From NCBI GenBank assembly GCA_003135055.1, contig PLDF01000083.1, positions 21,018 through 85,017 on the forward strand: 64,000 nt of DNA, written 5' to 3'. The stretch is from Bryobacterales bacterium. Lineage in GTDB: Bacteria; Acidobacteriota; Terriglobia; Bryobacterales; Bryobacteraceae. Positions within the stretch are counted from its first letter, which is position 1. Each line of letters starts with the position of its first letter. The position numbers and the translations under genes were made by a program. Below, piece by piece: positions 35,131 to 42,760 of the stretch. The notes below the pieces were generated by a model, which searched no databases, had not been told where the DNA came from, and worked only from the letters and a program-made list of their open reading frames with translations.

Positions 35131-37068
35131 ATGAGCAACCCATTTGAGAAGAGGGCAACCGAGTACCTCCGCGATGATGAAGCATTTCTGTCTGTCGTGA
35201 CTCCTGCGCCTCTCTTTACCTTCTTTGAACCCAAGGCAAAGGACGGCGTCCTTTTTGATCGACTCGTCGTTGTTGTCGGAACTCCAGGGAGCGGGAAGAC
35301 GACGATTGCGACTCTTCTGCAGTATAAGACGATGTATACCCTCCAGCGGACAACCGGCATGGAGAATCACAAAGAACTGATCCAGGCATTGAACCGTTGT
35401 GGAGCAATGAAGGATGGTGAGATCGTTGTTTGTGGATGCAGACTAGCACTCGAATCTGAATATCGCGATTTCTGGGAGCTACCTTATCCGGAAAGCGTAA
35501 AAACGGGGTTGATGCACTCTCTGTTGCAAGCGCGTGCAGTGATTTCGTGGATACAGAGTTTCCGTGAAGGCGATGCTCATTCATTGGAGGAAATAGAGAT
35601 CGTTCCGAAAGATCCTTCACCGGGCAGGATCGAACAAATTGGTGGCATCTCCGGACCCGAAGTCTACGCTCGAGCTTGTGAGATGGAGAAAGAGATCTAT
35701 CGGATTGGATCCGCCTTGGTTGCGCCAAAACTAGAGGCACTCTCCACACTAGCACTAGAAGGATATTCGCCTTTCGAAGTCATAGAGAAGCTCTCCGTGC
35801 GTCGGACCGGTTCCGATTCCGCTCGCGAGTATAAGCCACTCGTCATTTTGGATGACGCACACAGCCTCCATCCCCAGCAGCTAGCAGAGTTGTTGAGGTG
35901 GCTTGCGCGACGTGAACAGCAGGCATCGAGATGGGTCCTCATGCGACTTGATTCGCAGACTCCGCAGGCAGCTCTGCTCGATTCGTTCGAGGACGAGCAA
36001 TCCGAAGAGACGGGGCGCGGCCCGAAGATCACCAGAGAAGTGACTACAATTTGGCTGCAGCGCAAAGATGATCGCCGGACCCAACGCACTCAGTTTCGAT
36101 CGATGGCCAGGCAAATGGCCGATCGATACTTACGCCTCATGGAGATCTTCAATCGCGGTGGAATCACGGGTTTGGCGAGTATCCTTGACGTTCCAGCCGA
36201 ATCGCTATCGAGCGGCCGCGAGAAAGAACTCGCGAAGCGCGTCCAGAGGATTCAAGAAGAGCTACAAATTTCCGCGATGATCCGAAAGGATCTAGAGAAG
36301 GAGATTGCCGCCTATTTCGAGGGCGCCGGCAGCGAAGGTGATGCCGCCGACGTCCGGCTAGCGATGCTCCGAGTTCTGATGCATCGCTTTGCGAGGCGGA
36401 CGCCCCAGGTGGGGCTTTTTGAGGCGGAAACCCAGGAACCGTCCCGACCAGTCATTGCAAACGCAAGTATCGCGGATGGAGCTCGAATTCAATTGATGCA
36501 TGAATACAGCCGTCCCTATTACTTCGGCATGGACGCGTTATGTGACGGCTCATCGGAAAACGCTGAGATCTTCCTGCAACTCGCCGGCCGGTTGGTCTCT
36601 CTCTCAGAAACGCGAATTATTCGGTCAAATCGGTCCGGGCCGAGCCTTCCGGCGTCACTTCAACACAAGGAGTTAAGACAGAAAGCAGTGGAGATGATCG
36701 ACGAGTGGAGGTTTCCTGAACGAAGACTGGTAAAGGCCCTCGTCGATGGCATTGCGGCGGAGTGCATTACAAAGACGCTTGAGCCCACGGCCTCGCTGGG
36801 TGGCGGCCCGAATGCGTTCGGCATACCTCAAGGGGCGTTTGAGCAGATACCCAAAATGCACCCGCGCCTTGCCGAAGTCCTGAAGTATGGTGTCGGCTAT
36901 AATGTCATCCACATTAAGCAGGACCACGGAACCAAACACGTGAGCTGGTGTCTTGTCGAACTCGGTGGAGTCGCAATTCTCAAACACGGCCTTAGCTTTC
37001 GTCGGGGAAATTTTCTGGAACGTACGCCCGAAGATCTTGCTCTCTTAATCGAAGGCGAGTTCCCATGA
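35131..37068 (+). CDS. ORC/CDC6-like AAA ATPase
   Basis: A 645-residue P-loop NTPase. Walker A GTPGSGKTT is at about residues 49-57, Walker B LVILDDAHSL near 237, and an arginine-rich sensor-like segment follows. The ~350-residue C-terminal half holds helical segments and ends in a compact alpha/beta piece. The layout resembles ORC-CDC6-type AAA ATPases found in bacterial conflict loci, where they probably act as nucleotide-dependent sensors or switches. No nuclease or methylase motif is visible. It overlaps the PRTase stop (ATGA) and the next gene (ATGA at 37065), so it is translationally coupled in the operon. Confidence 0.75.
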   Translation: MSNPFEKRATEYLRDDEAFLSVVTPAPLFTFFEPKAKDGVLFDRLVVVVGTPGSGKTTIATLLQYKTMYTLQRTTGMENHKELIQALNRCGAMKDGEIVVCGCRLALESEYRDFWELPYPESVKTGLMHSLLQARAVISWIQSFREGDAHSLEEIEIVPKDPSPGRIEQIGGISGPEVYARACEMEKEIYRIGSALVAPKLEALSTLALEGYSPFEVIEKLSVRRTGSDSAREYKPLVILDDAHSLHPQQLAELLRWLARREQQASRWVLMRLDSQTPQAALLDSFEDEQSEETGRGPKITREVTTIWLQRKDDRRTQRTQFRSMARQMADRYLRLMEIFNRGGITGLASILDVPAESLSSGREKELAKRVQRIQEELQISAMIRKDLEKEIAAYFEGAGSEGDAADVRLAMLRVLMHRFARRTPQVGLFEAETQEPSRPVIANASIADGARIQLMHEYSRPYYFGMDALCDGSSENAEIFLQLAGRLVSLSETRIIRSNRSGPSLPASLQHKELRQKAVEMIDEWRFPERRLVKALVDGIAAECITKTLEPTASLGGGPNAFGIPQGAFEQIPKMHPRLAEVLKYGVGYNVIHIKQDHGTKHVSWCLVELGGVAILKHGLSFRRGNFLERTPEDLALLIEGEFP

Positions 37069-38141
37069 GCGCCTCGATTCGTTGGCAGCCGTGTATAAGC
37101 CACCGGCCGGATGAGGTTGAGGAATTCGTTGCCAGCTACTTCGGCAGTCGTGATTTTAAGATCCTTTTGATCGCGGGCGCGGGCTTTGACCCTCGGGCGA
37201 CATCCGTCGCCCAGCTACTTCGTACGCACTGCAAATTATTGCCTGACGCGGTCTTAATAAAGGAGGAACGGCCAAATCCTGACAGTGTGCTTGTGGAGCG
37301 GGCTAGAGCGAACCTGGAGTTACTCACGCCATGCGTAAGGAACGCAGTGGTGCTTGAGGTAAATGTGTTCGCGTCCGACGGAGCCGTCGTCGGTGGGAGA
37401 TCTGTCCTTCGACAGCTTGACGCTATCGACCTTTTGCCATATTCTGACGTCGTTATCGATTCTAGCGCCTTATCGATTGGGATAAGCTTTCCCCTTGTCA
37501 AGTACGTTCTGGAGCGTGTTCAGCTAACCGGCCAGAATGTGCATCTGTTTGCTTCAGATTGGCCCGCTCTGGACCACGTAATCCAACCTCAGCTTGCGGA
37601 TCGGGCCTCAAATGTTCACGGCTTCAGGAAGGTAACTGAACTCTACAGCGCTGCGTCCGTCGCTAAACTCTGGCTTCCGCAGCTTGCGCCTTCCGGGCGC
37701 CAGACATTGCAGAGGATTTTTGACGAGGTATTACCGAGCGACACATGCCCCATTCTGCCCTTCCCCTCAGCTCAGCCTAAGCTCTCCGATCGACTCCTGG
37801 CGGAGTATCTTGCTGAATTGGAAAGCACTTGGAGTGTCGATACGGGCAGTATCATCTTTGCGGATGAGAATGATCCTTTGGGCCTGTATAGAACGATCCT
37901 CAGAATCGACGACGAGCGAACGCCGGCTTTCGAGGCATTGGGCGGTTCGCTGTTGATCCTGTCTCCGCTCGGCAGCAAGATGCTTGCGATAGGGGCACTC
38001 ATGGCGGCACTTGATCGTGACCTTCCCGTGTACTATGTGGAAGCTAGAGGCTACGAAGTAGATTGGAAGACAGCGGGTAAAGTCGATCTGACTGCTGCGT
38101 CGATTCGCCACGTGTGGCTCGCAGGAAGTGTCTACCATTAA
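37065..38141 (+). CDS. Unrecognised Rossmann-like protein of the PRTase operon
   Basis: A 358-residue protein. The N-terminus carries a strand followed by a glycine-rich turn, ILLIAGAGFDPRA, near residue 32. Further strand-helix units follow (VVLEVNVFASDG; SDVVIDSSALSIGI; GGSLLILSPLGSKMLAIGAL), giving the impression of a Rossmann-like or nucleotide-binding fold with about three repeats. A CPILPFPSAQP segment lies mid-chain. No catalytic signature is recognised. It ends the tightly coupled set that starts at 29299, so it probably shares the substrate or complex. Its overlap with the ATPase (ATGA) argues for stoichiometric production. Confidence 0.65.
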   Translation: MSASIRWQPCISHRPDEVEEFVASYFGSRDFKILLIAGAGFDPRATSVAQLLRTHCKLLPDAVLIKEERPNPDSVLVERARANLELLTPCVRNAVVLEVNVFASDGAVVGGRSVLRQLDAIDLLPYSDVVIDSSALSIGISFPLVKYVLERVQLTGQNVHLFASDWPALDHVIQPQLADRASNVHGFRKVTELYSAASVAKLWLPQLAPSGRQTLQRIFDEVLPSDTCPILPFPSAQPKLSDRLLAEYLAELESTWSVDTGSIIFADENDPLGLYRTILRIDDERTPAFEALGGSLLILSPLGSKMLAIGALMAALDRDLPVYYVEARGYEVDWKTAGKVDLTAASIRHVWLAGSVYH

Positions 38142-38337
38142 GGAGATTATATGTTATGACCCGGCCGTTGCCCGACTCCACTCCTTTGCGGATGATGTCG
38201 TGATCGGCACGCACTGCTCGTATCCAGCTTTGTTGAGCCGTGTGGATGCCATGGTCCTTTCAACCAACGAGTGCCCTTCAGGCGCTGATATCGGAGAGGC
38301 GTTCATCTACGGCACACTACGCGAGGCTAGACTTTAA
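38128..38337 (+). pseudogene. Short fragment after the operon, possibly nucleotide-sugar dehydrogenase-like
   Basis: A 69-codon frame whose GTG overlaps the end of the previous gene. It contains ICYDPAVARLHSF and, later, VDAMVLSTNECPSG. The spacing of a YDP motif and a 'DAMVLST' strand resembles the C-terminal UDP-binding domain of UDP-glucose dehydrogenases, but the rest is missing. It may be a remnant or a short unrelated ORF; AAGGAG at 38139-38144 points to no useful start in this frame. Confidence 0.25.
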
Positions 38338-38625
38338 TTTATTGGCGTTTAGAAGTATGAAGGCTGCTCCGGGTTCGGTGGTTATGTGGAAAGGGCACCG
38401 ACGAGACGAGCGCCCGATCGCCGCCCGACCCTTGACACAGATTCGCAACGGTTCCCGTTGGGAAGGGACTGAAACGCTTATTGCGTGCTGCGACGGCACG
38501 GTTGCAAAGCAAAAGGAGATCGAAATGAGCGGGTCCGCCTTAGCGGGCTTCCCGAATTCTCTGATCGGGAACGGCCAATTGGTCGAAGTGATCCGACGTG
38601 GAGAGGAGGATTTTCGAGCGAGAGC

Positions 38626-38925
38626 CTATCCTTGGTTTGGTTTTCTTGCCCCTCCCTCCTGGCTGACAATCCACCGTTCCATTCGCTTGGAAAGCTGGCT
38701 CAGCGGGGTCTTCAGGACGTCGGCGATCTTCCACAACCGACTGACCGTAGGATTGATGATGCCTCGTTCAACGCGGCTGATATACGTCCGATCGAACCCG
38801 CACTCGTTGCTGAGGCGCTCCTGCGATTGGCCCGACTGTTCGCGGAGTTCGCGCACGACGACCCCGACGGCTTTTGCCTTAAGATCGGTCGGCTGGACTT
38901 GCCTCTGGCGCCGTTGCATGGGCAA
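38626..38925 (-). CDS. XRE-family transcriptional regulator
   Basis: A 99-residue single-domain Cro/CI-type HTH protein. The helix-turn-helix spans about residues 22-78: VVRELREQSGQSQERLSNEC, then FDRTYISRVERGIINPTVSRL. Such small regulators often control neighbouring restriction or toxin genes. It is transcribed away from the operon at 29299-38141, with 288 bases between, so it could repress either that operon or the genes to its right; this is inference. Bases 38338-38625 show no other feature. Confidence 0.85.
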   Translation of the reverse strand: MPMQRRQRQVQPTDLKAKAVGVVVRELREQSGQSQERLSNECGFDRTYISRVERGIINPTVSRLWKIADVLKTPLSQLSKRMERWIVSQEGGARKPNQG

Positions 38926-38997
38926 ATCCGATGGTGGTATTGTTGAAGCGTATTAGCCAACGGCATATACGCCTCATTTGGAGGGCGAGTTCATCCT

Positions 38998-39654
38998 GTG
39001 TTGGTCGGGGGCGCGGCACCAGCCGAGGTCACGTTTTCGCTGGATGCCCTGAGACCTCTTGGTGTATCGTATGATGTAACCTTCCTTGCGGTGCTACTCA
39101 GGCGGCGCGCCAGAATCGGCGATGCACTGTATTGTCCTAAATCCCCTAGAGATCTGATGAAGGCTGCTTCGAAAAACCGGACTACGGAAGTCGCCCTGGG
39201 GCGGCGATCGCAGAAAGTTGCGGAGAACGAATCCAGATTGGTGGCGCGTGACCTCCTCGATGAAGCGGTCGCCAAATTCCTTGAGTGGCGAGCGTTTTCA
39301 TATTGGCTCCGGCTCTGCGTTGAGACCGACGGCACGGTGTCGGTCTCTCTCGCCGCTACACTTCAAGACCGCTGTCCAGGCTTTTTGGAATTCGCAGCAG
39401 CATACGCCAGGCAGCATCCAAGTGAAAAGGAGTTCCTCTGGCTTCGCTTCCTGGAGTGGGCCGACGAAAGACTGTTTCAAACTCCTATTACTGAGGGCTG
39501 GCGCCACGCGCTCGGTTATTATGCGACACGGGATCCTCGCATGGATCAGCTTCGGGCGTACTGGAAGAGCTGCCGTCAAACGTGGAAGGTTCAGCCGCCT
39601 GCGTCCCTTCCGAGCTTCGAGAGTTGGCGCGAGTCCGCGTTCCAGCCTCGTTGA
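38998..39654 (+). CDS. Hypothetical protein of the island
   Basis: A 218-residue soluble protein with a GTG start preceded by GGAGGG. It is helix-rich with many Trp and Arg residues (LEWRAFSYWLRLC, FLWLRFLEWADERLF, LRAYWKSCRQTWK). No signal peptide, membrane segment or known catalytic motif is visible. It shares the intergenic region with the divergent XRE gene, so it may be its regulatory target. Its end overlaps the convergent repeat-protein gene at 39488. Not recognised. Confidence 0.5.
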   Translation: MLVGGAAPAEVTFSLDALRPLGVSYDVTFLAVLLRRRARIGDALYCPKSPRDLMKAASKNRTTEVALGRRSQKVAENESRLVARDLLDEAVAKFLEWRAFSYWLRLCVETDGTVSVSLAATLQDRCPGFLEFAAAYARQHPSEKEFLWLRFLEWADERLFQTPITEGWRHALGYYATRDPRMDQLRAYWKSCRQTWKVQPPASLPSFESWRESAFQPR

Positions 39655-41133
39655 CTCTGATCCTCTCCGCCTCCAAGAGGTCGGATACCCAGAAGGTCGT
39701 ATCCTCGTCGAGCAGCGGCCAGTTGATTCGCTCGGGATGGCTGTAAAGGAAAGATTGCAACGAATCCTCGGCGATCCGACCGTTCCTCTTCTTGTGAAGC
39801 AGGCCGGCCTTGATCCACGTCCGGATGCTCGGCCGCCGGACGTGTAGCTTGGCGGAAAGCTCGCGCACGGTGTATCCATCCTGGAATCCTGCAGGGATTC
39901 CACGATGCCCAACCATGTTCCAGACGGCCTTCTCAGAACGTTCGAGCTCGTCGGCGATTTCCCTGACGGTAAGGTGGTTCACGGACTCAATCGCGAAGCG
40001 CAACTCCGCCATCGTCCACCGTTGACGATCACCCGCCGACTCGGTGGGCAACCCCAGCTTGTGAGCCCGCCTCAGAATTGCTCGACGCGGCCAACCGGTG
40101 AAGTTCTGAATGTCCGATACAGATGCGCTCAATCCCGCATCCCGATGGACGCGCACCAGGCGCTCGTCCAGTTCGTCTGTCCACAGTAGTGGCCCGCCCG
40201 TTCCCTGCTTGTATCGCAAACGGCGAAGACGCGCCCATATAGCGGCGGTTCGAAGCTCGGAGAATGCGCGCAATGCCTTGTCAACCGCTTCGCGCTCGCA
40301 TTGATTCGCTTTGCGGATGCCTTCAAGCAGGATGGGATCGACGGATTGCCAAACCCTCCGGTCGTTTGAGCTGACGGCGGAGGTGGACGTCTCTTCCACA
40401 GCCGAGCCGGTTCCCCGCGCTACACCCGTCAATTTTACGAGGCTGTCGGCGAACGATACAGCTTCCGGTTCTCCGTTCCGCCGGTTTCGCAATGCTCTAA
40501 GACGCCGCCAGACGGCGCCAATGTGTAGCCCTGGGCACGTCCTTAGTGCCTTGTCAACCGCCTCCCTCCGATAGCGGGTCGCGCGGTCAACGCCAATCAG
40601 AAGAATCGGGTCAACCTCCGTTGCCCAGAACTCGGTTTGGACCCATCGGGGCAGGCCGGCTCGGGCGACTTCCTCCATTCGGTCCCGTAGCCATGCCGAG
40701 GAGATTTCGGGCCAGACGGCATGGATACGGTCAATCGCGCTGGACTTCGACCCACTCCTGCCCAAGATCCCCTGGATCAGCACATTGTCAATTTCCTGCT
40801 GCCAGAATTCCAGCGCCAGCCACGGCTGCACGCGATCCCCTGAATGTTTTTCGAATATTTTACGGAGGCGCTTTTCGAAGTCAGTCGAGTGGTGATCCCT
40901 TCCTTCTGGAAGAGGATGCAGAGCCCTCAGGCGCGCCTCAGCCAGTCCTTTCCCGTGCTCGTTAGCTTCGATGCCATCCAGCAACACGACCGCAGAATCG
41001 CTTGTCCAGACAGCACCGCTCTGTGCGCCGTGTCTTGCGCCCATTCGAAGGACTCCCGAATTTCGGCACCGAGGGCTTCCAGCGCTGGCAGCCACTCGTG
41101 ACGATGGAAAACGCCCCCTATACAAAAAGGCAT
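39488..41133 (-). CDS. Repeat protein with serial Myb/HTH-like DNA-binding units (apparent frameshift near its start)
   Basis: The main frame gives a basic protein with about five repeated ~60-residue units. Each begins with Trp or Phe and ends in an Arg-rich helix: EFWATEVDPILLIGV..AVWRRLRALRN; VWQSVDPILLEGI..AIWARLRRLRY; LLWTDELDERLVRV..AILRRAHKLGL; RWTMAELRFAI..AVWNMVGHRGI; then a MerR-like YTVRELSAKLHVRRPSIRTW. The units look like Myb/SANT or sigma-4-type trihelical DNA binders. The natural N-terminus, MPFCIGGVFHRHEWLPALEA from ATG 41133, is in another frame and must join the main frame near 41000, so a frameshift (real, programmed or sequencing) is needed. The C-terminal ~70 residues are low complexity. 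Confidence 0.6.
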
Positions 41134-41304
41134 CCGGGAATATAGATTTCGCCGCTAAGACCAAACTTTTCTGCACACGCCGCCCGGGGGGGCCGGGCAA
41201 ACCAATCTGGTGACAAAGTGCCCGGCGACGATGAATGGTAATGCAGTCGTAATGGTGCGATTCGGTACCAAACGTACGCGCCGTACTGAGCCCTGTTTTT
41301 GGAG

Positions 41305-41310
41305 TATAAT
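41305..41310 (+). promoter_or_regulatory. Consensus -10 box upstream of the sigma-like gene
   Basis: A perfect TATAAT lies 26 bases upstream of the ATG at 41337. The matching -35 region (about 41282-41287, CGTACT) is poor, so an activator or an alternative sigma factor may be needed. It is placed in the divergent gap between the repeat protein and the sigma-like gene. Confidence 0.5.
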
Positions 41311-41336
41311 GTACGCATTCTGATCGGAGTTGGTGA

Positions 41337-41831
41337 ATGCCGGTCAAGCCTCCTCCCCCACCCACGGGTCCAGTGTCGTTCGAAGGGTTTTCGAGCGTCT
41401 CCCGCCATGCCAAGGAGACTGTCCGGCGTCTGCGGACCTACCTCAGAGGCCGCCGCGCGGTTGACGTTGAGTCGCTGGTAGCCGATTCCCGAATATTAAC
41501 CACCAGCGAATGGAACGCCGCCCTGCCCGAGCAGCGGAATAATGGAAAGCTTGTTTATCTCGAACCCTCGTCGCTGGAACGACGTTCCGACAGCCGGGAA
41601 GATCCGTTCGACACGGTGTATGGTTGGGAACTTCTCTCGCGTTTGGAGGCCGGGCTTCCACCTGAGCAAGTGCCATACCTGGACGCATTTCTCGCTGGCG
41701 AGAAGCCTCAGGACGTCGCCCGGCGCTTGGGAATCTCGGCCAAAGCCGCCTCAGCCCGAATGCGTAGGTTCAAGGCGAAGATTACAGACCTTTACGCCGC
41801 CTTAGACGGATTACGGAACCATACCGATTGA
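41337..41831 (+). CDS. Sigma-factor region-4-like HTH protein
   Basis: A 164-residue protein whose C-terminal ~60 residues (LLSRLEAGLPPEQVPYLDAF, then PQDVARRLGISAKAASARMR) form a sigma-70 region 4-type HTH, including the 'LGIS..A..R..R' recognition helix. A recognisable region 2 is lacking, so it may be a partial or divergent ECF sigma factor or a sigma-like regulator. It is followed after 25 bases by a gene whose product has an anti-sigma zinc motif, the usual arrangement for an ECF sigma and its antagonist. Confidence 0.68.
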   Translation: MPVKPPPPPTGPVSFEGFSSVSRHAKETVRRLRTYLRGRRAVDVESLVADSRILTTSEWNAALPEQRNNGKLVYLEPSSLERRSDSREDPFDTVYGWELLSRLEAGLPPEQVPYLDAFLAGEKPQDVARRLGISAKAASARMRRFKAKITDLYAALDGLRNHTD

Positions 41832-41856
41832 GGAATGAGGCATAATATGCTATCGA

Positions 41857-42519
41857 ATGGACATTGAGCGCGTCCGCAAGGAACTACAGGCGTCGGCCCT
41901 AAGGGAGTTCCCCAACCCTGAGCGTGTCGGCTGTCCCGATCCCGCCGTTCTGGACGCTATGTCCCGTCGAACAATAGAGATAACGCAGTCACAACTACAT
42001 CACATCACCCATTGTTCGCCCTGCTTCCAGACCTTTCTATCGATCCGCGAGGAAATTCAGAAGAAGCGAGCCGTCCGATTGCGGATCGCCGCCGCGGCGT
42101 GCGCAGCCGTAATTGTTGTGGGAGCGATTATCTATACGGTGGCGGACCGTTTGAAGTCTCCAGCCCAGGTAGCCGTCCTGGCCACGCCCGCCACGCTCGA
42201 TCTCCGTCCGTTGAGCGAATATCGCGGGACAGACTCGGGCCGTGCCACTGAAGCGAAGCCGGCGCTGATTCTGCCGAGGAAGAATCTGCGTTTGACCCTC
42301 TATTTCCCGGTGGGAGCCGATGAGGGCCAGTACACCCTGCAATTGCTCGACGGACAGCTCCACACGCTGCTGAAACAGCAATTGACAGCGACCCTTCAGA
42401 ATCACGTCGTGACAGCAAGCGCTGATTTGGATCTGCGTTCCTTGACCCCTGGCGCCCATACGCTTGCCATTCAGAGAATTGGCGACGAGTGGCGCTTGTA
42501 TTCGGTTGAGTTGCAATAA
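41857..42519 (+). CDS. Membrane-anchored zinc anti-sigma-like protein
   Basis: A 220-residue protein with a cytoplasmic N-terminal domain holding His49-x3-Cys53-x2-Cys56 (HxxxCxxC, the ZAS zinc motif of anti-sigma factors). One membrane helix follows at about 75-95 (AAAACAAVIVVGAIIYTV) and then a ~120-residue extracytoplasmic part with beta-strand character, a likely sensor. It is probably co-transcribed with the sigma-like gene and would sequester it until a periplasmic signal acts. The bases 42520-42760 that follow hold no gene. Confidence 0.72.
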   Translation: MDIERVRKELQASALREFPNPERVGCPDPAVLDAMSRRTIEITQSQLHHITHCSPCFQTFLSIREEIQKKRAVRLRIAAAACAAVIVVGAIIYTVADRLKSPAQVAVLATPATLDLRPLSEYRGTDSGRATEAKPALILPRKNLRLTLYFPVGADEGQYTLQLLDGQLHTLLKQQLTATLQNHVVTASADLDLRSLTPGAHTLAIQRIGDEWRLYSVELQ

Positions 42520-42760
42520 GGCCTCCGTTGCTCGCGAGAATTGACTTCTGCTCCTCCAGGAATTGACCCATACAGTCTCTAGCGTAGCTATGGCTAGCTG
42601 ATCCGCGGAGGCGAACGATGCCAGCCCATCCAATGAGGCGTGAACGGCTCGTCCTTGCGCGCCACTGGGATTCCGACGAAGCCGAACGCTGATTCCGAAA
42701 TGATCCGCCCTTCTTGATGCGTCCGTCCGATTGGAGCTTTAGGATTCAGAGCATCTGAAC

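Larger units (their letters stand above)
32365..35134 (+). pseudogene. Phosphoribosyltransferase-like gene interrupted by an IS3 element
   Basis: The 5' part (32365-33142) encodes about 259 residues, including the PRPP-binding signature LIDDFVASGTTLLR near residue 192. The 3' part resumes after the IS at about 34743 in the phase that rejoins ...VSTT to SYWHGG. It runs to 35134 with GYKECGLPLVFEHNTPNNSL and LPLLWAE, the conserved end of this PRTase-like family. Removing exactly 1600 bases restores one frame of about 390 residues. PRTases transfer phosphoribosyl from or to PRPP. The stop overlaps the ATPase start (ATGA 35131), so the gene belonged to the operon. As it stands it is split and likely inactive. 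Confidence 0.82.

Noticed and set aside
29299..38141. Ordinary sugar-utilisation operon (PfkB, SIS, HAD)
   Set aside because: No transporter, no classical regulator and an AAA ATPase plus PRTase in the same coupled set; adjacency to DISARM points elsewhere. Not excluded, only less likely.
12038..41413. Prophage
   Set aside because: No integrase, terminase, capsid or lysis genes; the only mobility gene is the IS3 pair.
42520..42760. Terminator between convergent genes
   Set aside because: Only a weak palindrome around TAGC..GCTA is present, with no T-run; not strong enough to annotate.
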